Assembly: GCF_000372745.1 (NCBI RefSeq)
Contig: NZ_KB889699.1
Location: forward strand, 259 to 57,561
Length of the DNA stretch: 57,303 nt
Direction of reading: 5' to 3'
Origin: Embleya scabrispora DSM 41855
GTDB lineage: Bacteria > Actinomycetota > Actinomycetes > Streptomycetales > Streptomycetaceae
Shown: piece by piece, positions 50,651 through 57,303 of the stretch
How positions within the stretch are numbered: the stretch's first letter is position 1
How the letters are laid out: the number at the start of each line of letters is the position of its first letter
Program-made: the position numbers and the translations under genes
The notes under the pieces: generated by a model
Database searches by the model: none
What the model was told of the DNA's origin: nothing
Seen by the model: only the letters and a program-made list of their open reading frames with translations

Positions 50651-52276
50651 TCACGGCAGCGTCGACCGCTCGGGCCCGCGCTGCGACGGCAGGCTCACCG
50701 CCGTGCGCGCGTGGGTGTAGGCCGCCCGAAGCCAACCGTCCAGCGTCGGATCGTCCAGCAGCGGCGGGGCGTCCGAGCGTGGCGGTGGGGAGGCGTGGTG
50801 CCGCACGTGGGCGGCGATCAGCGCACGAACCTCGTGATCCTCGAAGTAGGACGTGTGCAACAGCGCCTCGGAGGCCGACGCGAGATCCTGCCTGGTCGCC
50901 CCGACCAGGGGGTCCGGGTTCACATTGTCCGCGAGGGCCGTGGGGGCGAGGAGCTGTCGCAGGACCGGGGCCAGTGCGGCGATCCGTTCATTCGAACGGT
51001 CCTCCAGCCGCTTCTGCACCGCGTCCGGCAGGCCCTGGCGGTCCGGCTCGCCGGGCAACGGCCACCGGTTCACCGAAACCGCGCGGGTGTACGGGACGTC
51101 CTGCCCCAGGGCCTTGCCGGCCGCCCAGCCCAACAGGGCGGCCGTCCACCGCGGGGCCACGAACCGGTTCGCCAACGAGAGGCAGGGACGCAGGAAGACA
51201 CGAAGCCCGCGGACGGAGACCTCGGGCGCCAGTTCCACGAGCGCGACCGGCGCCGAAAGCTCGAGGGACTTGGCGGAGTTCGACGCCTCGGCGTGCCGTC
51301 CGGCCTTCCTCCGCTGCGACTTCCTCTTCGCGCGCGCCGCCGCGACGTGCCTCTCGGCCTTCTCCTGCATCTCCAGCGCGCGCCGCAGTCCCGCGATGGC
51401 CTCGTCCTGCTCGGCCCACAGCCCCAACCAGGTGCCGCCGCGTCGGGCGAAGACCGTCTCGGCCGCGCGCTCGCGCACGGCCAGGGACCTCGACAGTGTC
51501 CGGCGATACATCGCCGCCAGCGCACAACCGCCCGCGATCGGCAGCGCCGCGACGGCGACCAGCCCCAGGGCCAAACCGTGTCCGGAGACGAACACCGGCC
51601 GCGCCGACACCTCGTCCGACACCCCCACGAGCGCGTACAGGGCCAGCCCCACGAACGCGAGAGCCAGCGCCGCGGGAACACGCACTCCACGCCGGGAACG
51701 CCACCGCTTCCCGATCCGCCCGGACTCCCCCGGCGCCGACGGGCCCGCAGGACGGTCGCGGTCGGTCCGGTGGGTGAGGAACGGCGTCCCCACCGTCGTC
51801 CAACTGCGCAACCCGGACAGGCGGGCGAGTTCCGCCACGCGTGGGCCCTCGCCCTCGACGTCCGCACGATCCCTCGGGGGCTCCCCGTCCGCCAGGCGGT
51901 CCACCAACTCCCAGGGGACGTCGCCACTCGTGTGGATCACGTGCGCGGACACCAGCGCTTCCCAGATCAGCGATCCGCCGTGGCTGTGGCCCACGAGATG
52001 GTACGCACGGCCCCGCCGTTCCAACCGGATCAACGTCGCCAGCAGCTCGTTCGCGCTCCCGTACCGGTGCGACTGCGCGTTCCGCCCACTCCAATGGAAC
52101 AACGCGCCCTCGGACAGGAGTTCGGCGCCGTCCGGAAGAAGCTCGTCCAACGCCCGCCAGGTCGGGCTGTCCCGCTGCCACCACCGCGGGCCCTCGTCGT
52201 TCTTCTCCGCGTCGTGGGCGAACGTCCCATGAACGAGCAGCACCAGATCCGGCGCATACCCCCGATCGTCACCCAT
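50651..52276 (-). CDS. alpha/beta-hydrolase-fold protein with membrane segments
   Basis: A 541-residue protein from ATG 52276. The N-terminal third has a lipase-like plan: LVLLVHGTFAHDAEKNDEGP (oxyanion HG), RAYHLVGHSHGGSLIWEALV (nucleophile Ser in GHSHGG) and a later Thr-Val-Gly-Thr-Pro strand. Two membrane segments follow (AALALAFVGLALYALVGV and LALGLVAVAALPIAGGCALA), then a Lys/Arg-rich coiled region and an acidic C-terminal part. It could be a membrane-bound lipase or esterase; a phospholipase effector is one reading. Substrate unknown. Confidence 0.65.
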   Translation of the reverse strand: MGDDRGYAPDLVLLVHGTFAHDAEKNDEGPRWWQRDSPTWRALDELLPDGAELLSEGALFHWSGRNAQSHRYGSANELLATLIRLERRGRAYHLVGHSHGGSLIWEALVSAHVIHTSGDVPWELVDRLADGEPPRDRADVEGEGPRVAELARLSGLRSWTTVGTPFLTHRTDRDRPAGPSAPGESGRIGKRWRSRRGVRVPAALALAFVGLALYALVGVSDEVSARPVFVSGHGLALGLVAVAALPIAGGCALAAMYRRTLSRSLAVRERAAETVFARRGGTWLGLWAEQDEAIAGLRRALEMQEKAERHVAAARAKRKSQRRKAGRHAEASNSAKSLELSAPVALVELAPEVSVRGLRVFLRPCLSLANRFVAPRWTAALLGWAAGKALGQDVPYTRAVSVNRWPLPGEPDRQGLPDAVQKRLEDRSNERIAALAPVLRQLLAPTALADNVNPDPLVGATRQDLASASEALLHTSYFEDHEVRALIAAHVRHHASPPPRSDAPPLLDDPTLDGWLRAAYTHARTAVSLPSQRGPERSTLP

Positions 52277-52670
52277 GCGGGAATCGTGCCGGCGACCACG
52301 CCGCCACGCACCCGAAACCACAACTTTCCCACCACCGACCGCGATTCACGACCCGGCACCTACGGAACACACCGACTCAAGGTGCCCGAACGCATCCGAA
52401 CCCGATCCTGGACCACGACGCCGAGCAGCAGTCGGTGCCGTCCTCGCGGACGAGCGGCACCCTCCGACGCTGCCGGAAAATCTCGGCACGGTTACCGGGA
52501 ACCGGCGGCGGTCGGGCCCGTCAGGGGCGCAAACGCCGGGCGGGCAGGTTCGACGCCTCGCGTCGGACGGCGCTGTCGGTGTGGTCGCCCGACAGGGCCC
52601 TCACTCTTGCCGTGACACGCCCTGCCTGTCGACGAAGAACGCGCCGTCGGGATGGAGTTGGTGTAGGAAG
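52277..52670. other. no gene seen
   Basis: Short frames only. Confidence 0.35.
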
Positions 52671-53230
52671 TCAACGAAGGAAGGTCGCGATCTCGTCGTC
52701 CTTCGCCCACGCGCTCTCGTAGGTGTCGGGGTCGGATCCGGTGAGCCTCGACAGTGGCGCGAGGGGATCGGGGCGCCCGCGTCGGCGTCCGGTCGCCCTT
52801 GCCGAATCAGCGAGGTGTGTTCGCAGGCACCGGGAGAGGGTGATCGTCAGCCGATGCAGGGCACGGGTGAGGTCGGAAACGGGGCGGGTTCCGTCGAGGA
52901 CGAGGTCGGCGTGGGTTCGGGCGGGTTCGACGTGGCGCATGTGGGCGTCGCGGCCACGTTCGAGGTAGCCGCGCGGGGTGTTGGCGGGGTCCTTGCCCTC
53001 GGTGATCTCGCGGAGGACCTTGCGGCCGATGCGCAGGTCGGCGAGCGTGCCGAAGTAGGCGGTGCGGTCGGTCAGTTCGCGGATCTGCGTGAGGGCGAGG
53101 GCGAAGGTGCCCTCGCCGACGATCAGGGCGGCGTGTGCATGTCGGGCGAGGGCGGCTCGAACGCGGTCGGGGTCGATGGCGTCCGGGTCGCCGACGTCCA
53201 CGATGGGCGTGCCGCCGTCAAACGCGGGCA
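52671..53230 (-). pseudogene. uridine-kinase-like protein, N-terminus missing
   Basis: VDVGDPDAIDPDRVRAALAR, ALIVGEGTFALALTQIRELT, GRKVLREITEGKD, GYLERGRDAHMRHVEPARTH and ADLVLDGTRP follow the order of uridine kinase family proteins. The P-loop that should start the domain is absent: the sequence upstream of about 53230 belongs to other elements. Inactive as a kinase. Confidence 0.6.
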
Positions 53231-53429
53231 CGGTCGGCGCCAGGGCGGAACCTCTGGTTGGAAGCGGCTCGGGGCATCGGGGTCGCTTGCAGATGGGCGG
53301 CCATCGTCGCGTGCATGATGCTGTGTAGGAAGGGGGCTGTCCGGTGAGAAGTTCATCGACGATCGATCGTCGCGAAACCCGCGGACATCGAACGGCGGGA
53401 CCCCTGACCACACGCCCTGTTGCGCCGTG

Positions 53430-53640
53430 TCCGGCGGCTGCGGCCACGCCCACTGGGAAGTCCCCTCCAGGCGGCCTCCTGGCGACGTCCGTCTCCGCGT
53501 CGAGTGCGTCCTTCGTCAGGTGCTTCGCGAGTGCCTGCAACAGGCCCGCCCTCGCCGAGCAGACGCACCCCGCCGGCCCTGGCCTGCTCGGCCGCCTTCT
53601 CCGCGAGTTCGGCCACCGCAGCCGTCAACATACTGTCCAC
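53430..53640 (-). pseudogene. IS256-family transposase, N-terminal fragment
   Basis: MLTAAVAELAEKAAEQARAG and GVRLLGEGG then, after one extra G, LLQALAKHLTKDALDAE: the usual opening of IS256 transposases (GEGGLLxxLTKxxLExAL). The rest is missing. Confidence 0.65.
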
Positions 53641-53700
53641 GCGGCCCGAGCTGGGTGCCGCCGCCCTTGTCCGAGGGCGGCGGCCTGCCGCATCCCGCGG

Positions 53701-54477
53701 TCAGCCGGCCTGCGCGGTCGGCATGATGGTGACCTGCTGCAGGTTGACCCGCGGCGGCAGGGCGGCGATGAACCCGACGGTCTGGGCAACATCCCGCGGC
53801 GTGAGCCACTCCACCGTCTCCTTGGAGCCGGCCAGCCACTCCAGTGCGCCTTCATCGGTGACGTGGCTCTGCAGTTCGGTGCCGACGATGCCCGGCTCGA
53901 TCGCCGACACCCGCACCCTCTTCGCACCGAGCTCGGCTCGCAGGTGCCGGGACAGATGTGTGACGTACGCCTTCGTGCCGGAGTAGACCGCGAAGGTCGG
54001 GAAGATGTTCCGCGCCGCGATCGACGAGGTGTTGATCAGGTCGGCCACCCCACGCTCACCGGCGGCCTCGACCAGCTGGGGCGTGAACGCGCCGATCACG
54101 TTCATCAGGCCGGAGACGTTGAGGTCGATCTGGCGCTGCCACTGGTCGGTGGCCAACTCCTCGACGGGGGCGGGGAGCATGACGCCCGCGTTGTTGAACA
54201 GCAGGTCGGCGCAGCCCAGTTCGGCCGCCACCCGGTCGGCGGCAGCCTGCACCCCCGCCGCGTCGGTAACGTCGGCGGCGATCGCCAGGGCCTCGCCGCC
54301 GCTCTTCTCGATCCGGGTGACCAGGTCGTCGAGCCGTTCCGCGCGCCGCGCCAGGACGACGACACGGGCGCCCAGCGCGGCCAGGTGCTCGGCGGACGCC
54401 TCACCGATGCCGCTGGAGGCACCGGTGACGACCGCGATTCGGCCGACCAGGGGCTTGGAAGGATTCTGCGTGCTCAT
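53701..54477 (-). CDS. short-chain dehydrogenase/reductase
   Basis: A 258-residue classical SDR. Cofactor motif VVTGASSGIGEASA near residue 20, structural NNAG (LLFNNAGVMLPAP), catalytic Ser in INTSSIAA, and Y-x-x-x-K in VYSGTKAYV. An Arg after the first beta strand (LARRAERL) suggests NADP. ATG 54477 has AAAGG 8 bases upstream. It is divergent from an XRE-MmyB regulator, a common pairing in Streptomyces, which probably controls it. Confidence 0.85.
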   Translation of the reverse strand: MSTQNPSKPLVGRIAVVTGASSGIGEASAEHLAALGARVVVLARRAERLDDLVTRIEKSGGEALAIAADVTDAAGVQAAADRVAAELGCADLLFNNAGVMLPAPVEELATDQWQRQIDLNVSGLMNVIGAFTPQLVEAAGERGVADLINTSSIAARNIFPTFAVYSGTKAYVTHLSRHLRAELGAKRVRVSAIEPGIVGTELQSHVTDEGALEWLAGSKETVEWLTPRDVAQTVGFIAALPPRVNLQQVTIMPTAQAG

Positions 54478-54674
54478 GGCGCACACCTTTCAAGGTGAGT
54501 GAAGTGACTGATACGAGACGACGGCCCAGCGCCATCGCCTCAACCAGAACACCACCCGTCACGCCCTCGTGGGCGGCCAAAATATGCCCTGACCAGGCAG
54601 GTATCCGCGAGGCAGGCACTGACAGGGCCACCCCGCCACAAGCTCGCGAGCCGTGGCGTGCTCACACTGGGACC

Positions 54675-55565
54675 ATGGACCGCACACGCGAGATCGCCGA
54701 TTTCCTGCGCTCCCGGCGCGCCGCACTCACCCCGGACCGGGCCGGACTGCCCGACGACGGACGCACCCGCCGGGTGCCCGGACTGCGCCGCGACGAAGTC
54801 GCCCGCCTGGCGGGCGTCAGCATCGAGTACTACACCCGCCTCGAACAGGGCCGCGCACAAAACCCTTCCCCGGAAGTCCTCGAAGCCCTCGCCCGGGCCC
54901 TGCGACTCGACCCCTCAGAGCGCGAGCACCTCACCGACCTGCTGGCCGGTCCCCCCGCCACCCGCCTCGCTCCGAGCAGCCCGCAGCGGGTCCGGCCTGG
55001 CCTGCATCTGATGCTCCACACGCTGGAGCACGTGCCCGCCTTCATCCTCGGCCGCCGCACCGACGTCCTGGCCTCCAACCGGCTCGCCCGCCAGGTCCTG
55101 ACCGACTTCGACGCACTGCCCGCACCCCGCCGCAACCTCGCCCGCTACTACCTCCTGGACCCCCAGGCCCGCGAACGCGTCGTCGAATGGGAACGGATCG
55201 CCGCCGAAACCGTCGCGATGCTGCGCCTCGAAGCCGGCCGCCACCCCAACGACCGCCAACTCGCCGACCTCGTCGGCGAACTCACCCTGAAATCACCCGA
55301 GTTCTCCACCTGGTGGAACGATCACCGCGTCCTGCGCCGCACCCACGGCGCCAAGTGGTACCACCACCCCCTCGTCGGAGACCTCCACTTCTCCTACGAG
55401 TCCTTCCAAGCGCCCGGCGAAAGCGACCAGACCCTGTGCGTCTACAACGTCGAACCCGGCTCCGAATCCGCCCGCTCCCTCCAACTCCTCACCAACTGGA
55501 CGGCACCACAGCCGGACACGCTCCCCCGGCCCGAGCCCACCATCCCGCCCGAAGCAACCCCGTAG
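54675..55565 (+). CDS. XRE regulator with MmyB-like ligand-binding domain
   Basis: A 296-residue protein. HTH (residues about 25-75): RRVPGLRRDEVARLAGVSIE, YYTRLEQGRAQNPSPEVLEA. The C-terminal part matches the MmyB-like domain: LILGRRTDVLASNRLARQVL-type segment, NLARYYLLDPQARE, FSTWWNDHRV, HHPLVGDLHFSYESF. MmyB-type proteins bind a fatty-acid-like ligand. ATG 54675 is the start before the conserved TREIADFLRSRRA. The spacer to the SDR gene is about 200 bases. Confidence 0.85.
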   Translation: MDRTREIADFLRSRRAALTPDRAGLPDDGRTRRVPGLRRDEVARLAGVSIEYYTRLEQGRAQNPSPEVLEALARALRLDPSEREHLTDLLAGPPATRLAPSSPQRVRPGLHLMLHTLEHVPAFILGRRTDVLASNRLARQVLTDFDALPAPRRNLARYYLLDPQARERVVEWERIAAETVAMLRLEAGRHPNDRQLADLVGELTLKSPEFSTWWNDHRVLRRTHGAKWYHHPLVGDLHFSYESFQAPGESDQTLCVYNVEPGSESARSLQLLTNWTAPQPDTLPRPEPTIPPEATP

Positions 55566-55616
55566 CGATTTCGCCGGTCGGCATCAAGCCGGAGTCCCGA
55601 CCGACCGGGCCGTCAG

Positions 55617-55911
55617 GCGCGGCGGGTGGCCGTCTTGCGCAGGCCGTAGGCGGCGGCGCCGACCGCGATCACCGCGGGCCCTCACAGCACTGAGGCCGGC
55701 GGCAGGGCGAAAGCCAGGACCAAGCACCCGGCGGTGCCGACGACCGGCACGATCCTGGCGGGGCGGCCCGCGTCGAGGGCGAGGGTGAGCGCGGCGGCGA
55801 TGGCGATGGCGGGCCATCGCCGGCGTGGTGCGCGAGACCCCGAGGATCAGCGCCGGCAGCGCCCCGAGCGCCGCGCCGACGCGCACCACCCTGACAAGTC
55901 CCGGGCCCTGT
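55617..55911 (-). pseudogene. APC-family amino acid permease, C-terminal fragment
   Basis: RVGAALGALPALILGVSRTT then, after a frameshift or internal deletion, GRPARIVPVVGTAGCLVLAF and ALPPASVL, an in-frame TGA, and AVIAVGAAAYGLRK. This is the end of an APC transporter with several lesions. The rest is absent. Confidence 0.6.
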
Positions 55912-56017
55912 TCTCGTACAGCCACGGCCAGGTGGCGTGTGGCTCTGCGCGAGGGCCGGGAGGCCCGCTCCTGTGGTGTTGACCTGCTGTCGAGACTGCC
56001 GCGGCGTGTGGAGACTT

Positions 56018-56560
56018 TTAGCCTTCGTGGGTGTTCTGACGGTGCGGGTGGTCGATCCGGCCGGGTTGGAGGGTGGCGGTCCAAGAGGTGGGGGCCAGGC
56101 CGGTTTGGCGTCGGAAGAAGGTGGTGAAGTTGCCGGTGTCGCGGAATCCGAGGTGGTGTGCGCAGTTGCCGACCGGTAGGTCGGTGTAGGCGAGCAACCG
56201 TTTCGCTTCGAGCAGGATCCGCTGGTCGAGGAACGTCTTGGCGCCGGTTCCGGAGGCGGCGCGGGTCGCACGGGTGAGTGTCCGTGCGTCGTAGCCGAGT
56301 GCCTGCGCGTAGTCGGCCACTTGGTGCCACCGGGTGAAGTGTTCCTCGACTGCGGTGCGGTAGGCGTGGAAGATCTCGAGCGGCCGCTTCCCGGTTGTGG
56401 TGTGGGAAAACGGTGTGGATGTCTTGGGAAGTACGCGCAGGACCAGTGCCGCCAGTAGGTGGGAGAGCAGCGCGGAGGATGCCAGACGCGGTGATTGCAC
56501 TGCCGCGCGGTGCTCGCGGTCGAGGTGCTCGGCGGCCAGCACTGCCAGGGGGAGGTCCGG
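56018..56560 (-). pseudogene. AraC-family regulator, N-terminus lost
   Basis: The C-terminal AraC HTH pair is clear: FHAYRTAVEEHFTRWHQVAD, YAQALGYDARTLTRATRAA, FLDQRILLEAKRLLAYTDLP, CAHHLGFRDTGNFTTFFRRQ, TGLAPTSW. Upstream of about 56560 the frame is no longer recognisable, so the sensing domain is missing or frameshifted. Confidence 0.65.
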
Positions 56561-56798
56561 ACACCCGGGCCGTGACCGGCAACGCCACGAAGGACACACC
56601 CGGGACGGACGAGATGCGCCATCGCGACCGTGCCGATCGGCGAGGCGCGGATGTGGCGTTGTCTCGCGGCGCCCAGCCTTCCGCCCCGGGAGCGCCGCCG
56701 CCGATCGGACGAGGTCCGAGAGTGCACCGGCGTGCGCCGTCCGGGCCCTGTGGGAGGGACCCATGACCACGCGCCGGGCGGGGGACTATCAAGGACTC

Positions 56799-56839
56799 GG
56801 CTCTGTCTCACATTCGGTGGTGACGGACTGTGAGTCCGT
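56799..56839. mobile_element. left end of an ISL3-type element
   Basis: GGCTCTGTCTCACATTCGG starting at 56799 resembles ISL3-family terminal repeats, 50 bases before the transposase start. A 7-bp hairpin (ACGGACT / AGTCCGT, 56823-56839) follows. Confidence 0.6.
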
Positions 56840-56851
56840 GATCATGTGCAG

Positions 56852-57303
56852 GTGTTGAGCGCGAAAGAGCTTGTGGGTGTGGTGTTTTCGGGTCTGGCCC
56901 CGCTGGTGGTTGAGGAGATTGCGGACGACGGCGAGGTGATCCGTGTGCGGGCTCGGGCTCCCGGCGTCCCGGTGGATTGCCCGGATTGCGGCGGTCGGAC
57001 AGGCCGTGTGCACGCCTACCATGAACGCACGGTGACGGATGTCCCCGTCGATGCCCGCCGGGTGGTCGTCGTGGCCCAAGTTCGCCGGCTCGTCTGTCCG
57101 ACGCCGACCTGCCCTCGAGTCACGTTCCGTGAGCAGATCCCAGGTCTGCTGGAGCGCTATCAGCGGCGAACCGTAAGGTCGTTGGCTCAGGTACGCGTCG
57201 TGGTGAGGGAGCTCGCCGGCCGCGCCGGTGCACGGACACCGAAGGCGCTGGGAGCCGGGCTGTCGCGGTGCACCGCGCTCCGCGTACTCGCAGGCATCCC
57301 CTT
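56852..57303 (+). CDS. ISL3-family transposase, 5' part (runs off the window)
   Basis: From GTG 56852 the frame is open to the end of the window. It encodes ELVGVVFSGLAPLVVEEIAD, then a zinc-finger DCPDCGGRTGRVHAYHERTV, RLVCPTPTCPRVTFREQIPG, and RRTVRSLAQVRVVVRELAGR. This is the normal N-terminal 150 residues of ISL3 transposases; the DDE core lies outside. No lesion seen. Confidence 0.8.
   Translation, partial: MLSAKELVGVVFSGLAPLVVEEIADDGEVIRVRARAPGVPVDCPDCGGRTGRVHAYHERTVTDVPVDARRVVVVAQVRRLVCPTPTCPRVTFREQIPGLLERYQRRTVRSLAQVRVVVRELAGRAGARTPKALGAGLSRCTALRVLAGIP

Noticed and set aside
1-57303. tRNA, rRNA, riboswitch or other structured RNA genes
   Set aside because: No cloverleaf with conserved T-loop, no rRNA-like sequence and no known riboswitch core was noticed on reading; a covariance-model search was not possible.

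Overview
The window is high-GC actinobacterial DNA. Codon use is strongly GC3-biased, GTG starts are common, and families typical of Streptomycetaceae are present (XRE-DUF5753, DUF397, DUF6247, DUF6461, XRE-TPR regulators, TgmB-type ATP-grasp, Tap/Tpg-like proteins). I place it in Streptomyces, Embleya or a close relative. At least eight unrelated mobile-element remnants (IS30, TniB/TniQ, Tn3, two Tn554-like, IS21, IS256, ISL3) and many broken genes lie among accessory genes. No ribosomal, tRNA or core metabolic gene was seen. This looks like a chromosome arm or a large linear plasmid; that placement is inference.

Layout. 1-2.2 kb: IS30 tail, a two-gene toxin-antitoxin-like operon (minus strand) and a broken gene. 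1.7-3.7 kb: divergent marR / DHA2-type MFS efflux pair around a double-palindrome operator. 4.1-6.7 kb: frameshifted tniB-tniQ remnant; a roughly 28-bp motif lies on both sides of the 0.3-6.6 kb block. 7.1-9.9 kb: 5'-truncated RHS toxin with Hint and deaminase-like tip, coupled to a SUKH-3-type immunity gene. 10-13.1 kb: hypothetical, SseB-type and TPR genes with two large hairpins. 13.4-16.4 kb: a two-gene operon, an 822-residue Tap-like protein (Phd-like repeats, RecA/DnaB-like domain, Tap-like polymerase palm) followed 7 nt later by a 193-residue Tpg-like HTH protein. 16.8-17.5 kb: frameshifted GIY-YIG gene. 17.7-21.3 kb: graspetide (omega-ester RiPP) cluster of precursor, ATP-grasp ligase and kinase-like protein, with a divergent XRE-TPR regulator. 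22.2-25.7 kb: Mrr-type nuclease fused to NACHT NTPase, a probable anti-phage STAND protein, frameshifted near its 3' end. 26-30.2 kb: pseudogene, lipoprotein, zinc-ribbon protein, helical protein. 30.5-42.3 kb: mobile-element graveyard containing an intact-looking tnpA-tnpB-tnpC Tn554-like operon and a recombinase operon split by IS21. 42.5-50.2 kb: small actinobacterial genes, one pseudogene with two amber codons, membrane proteins and an XRE-DUF5753 regulator with a distant DUF397 protein. 50.7-57.3 kb: alpha/beta-hydrolase-like membrane protein, uridine-kinase and IS256 remnants, SDR / XRE-MmyB divergent pair, APC permease and AraC remnants, and the start of an ISL3 transposase that leaves the window.

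Working units. The unit most likely to hold new biology is the Tap/Tpg-like operon: same gene order as the tap-tpg telomere operon of linear Streptomyces replicons, but with a different N-terminal half in the Tap-like protein. Other coherent units are the graspetide cluster with a kinase-like third gene, the nuclease-NACHT protein, the RHS-tip/SUKH pair and the marR/efflux pair. Several genes carry single-base frameshifts. Some may be sequencing errors, so calls of pseudogene versus intact gene should be read with that in mind.
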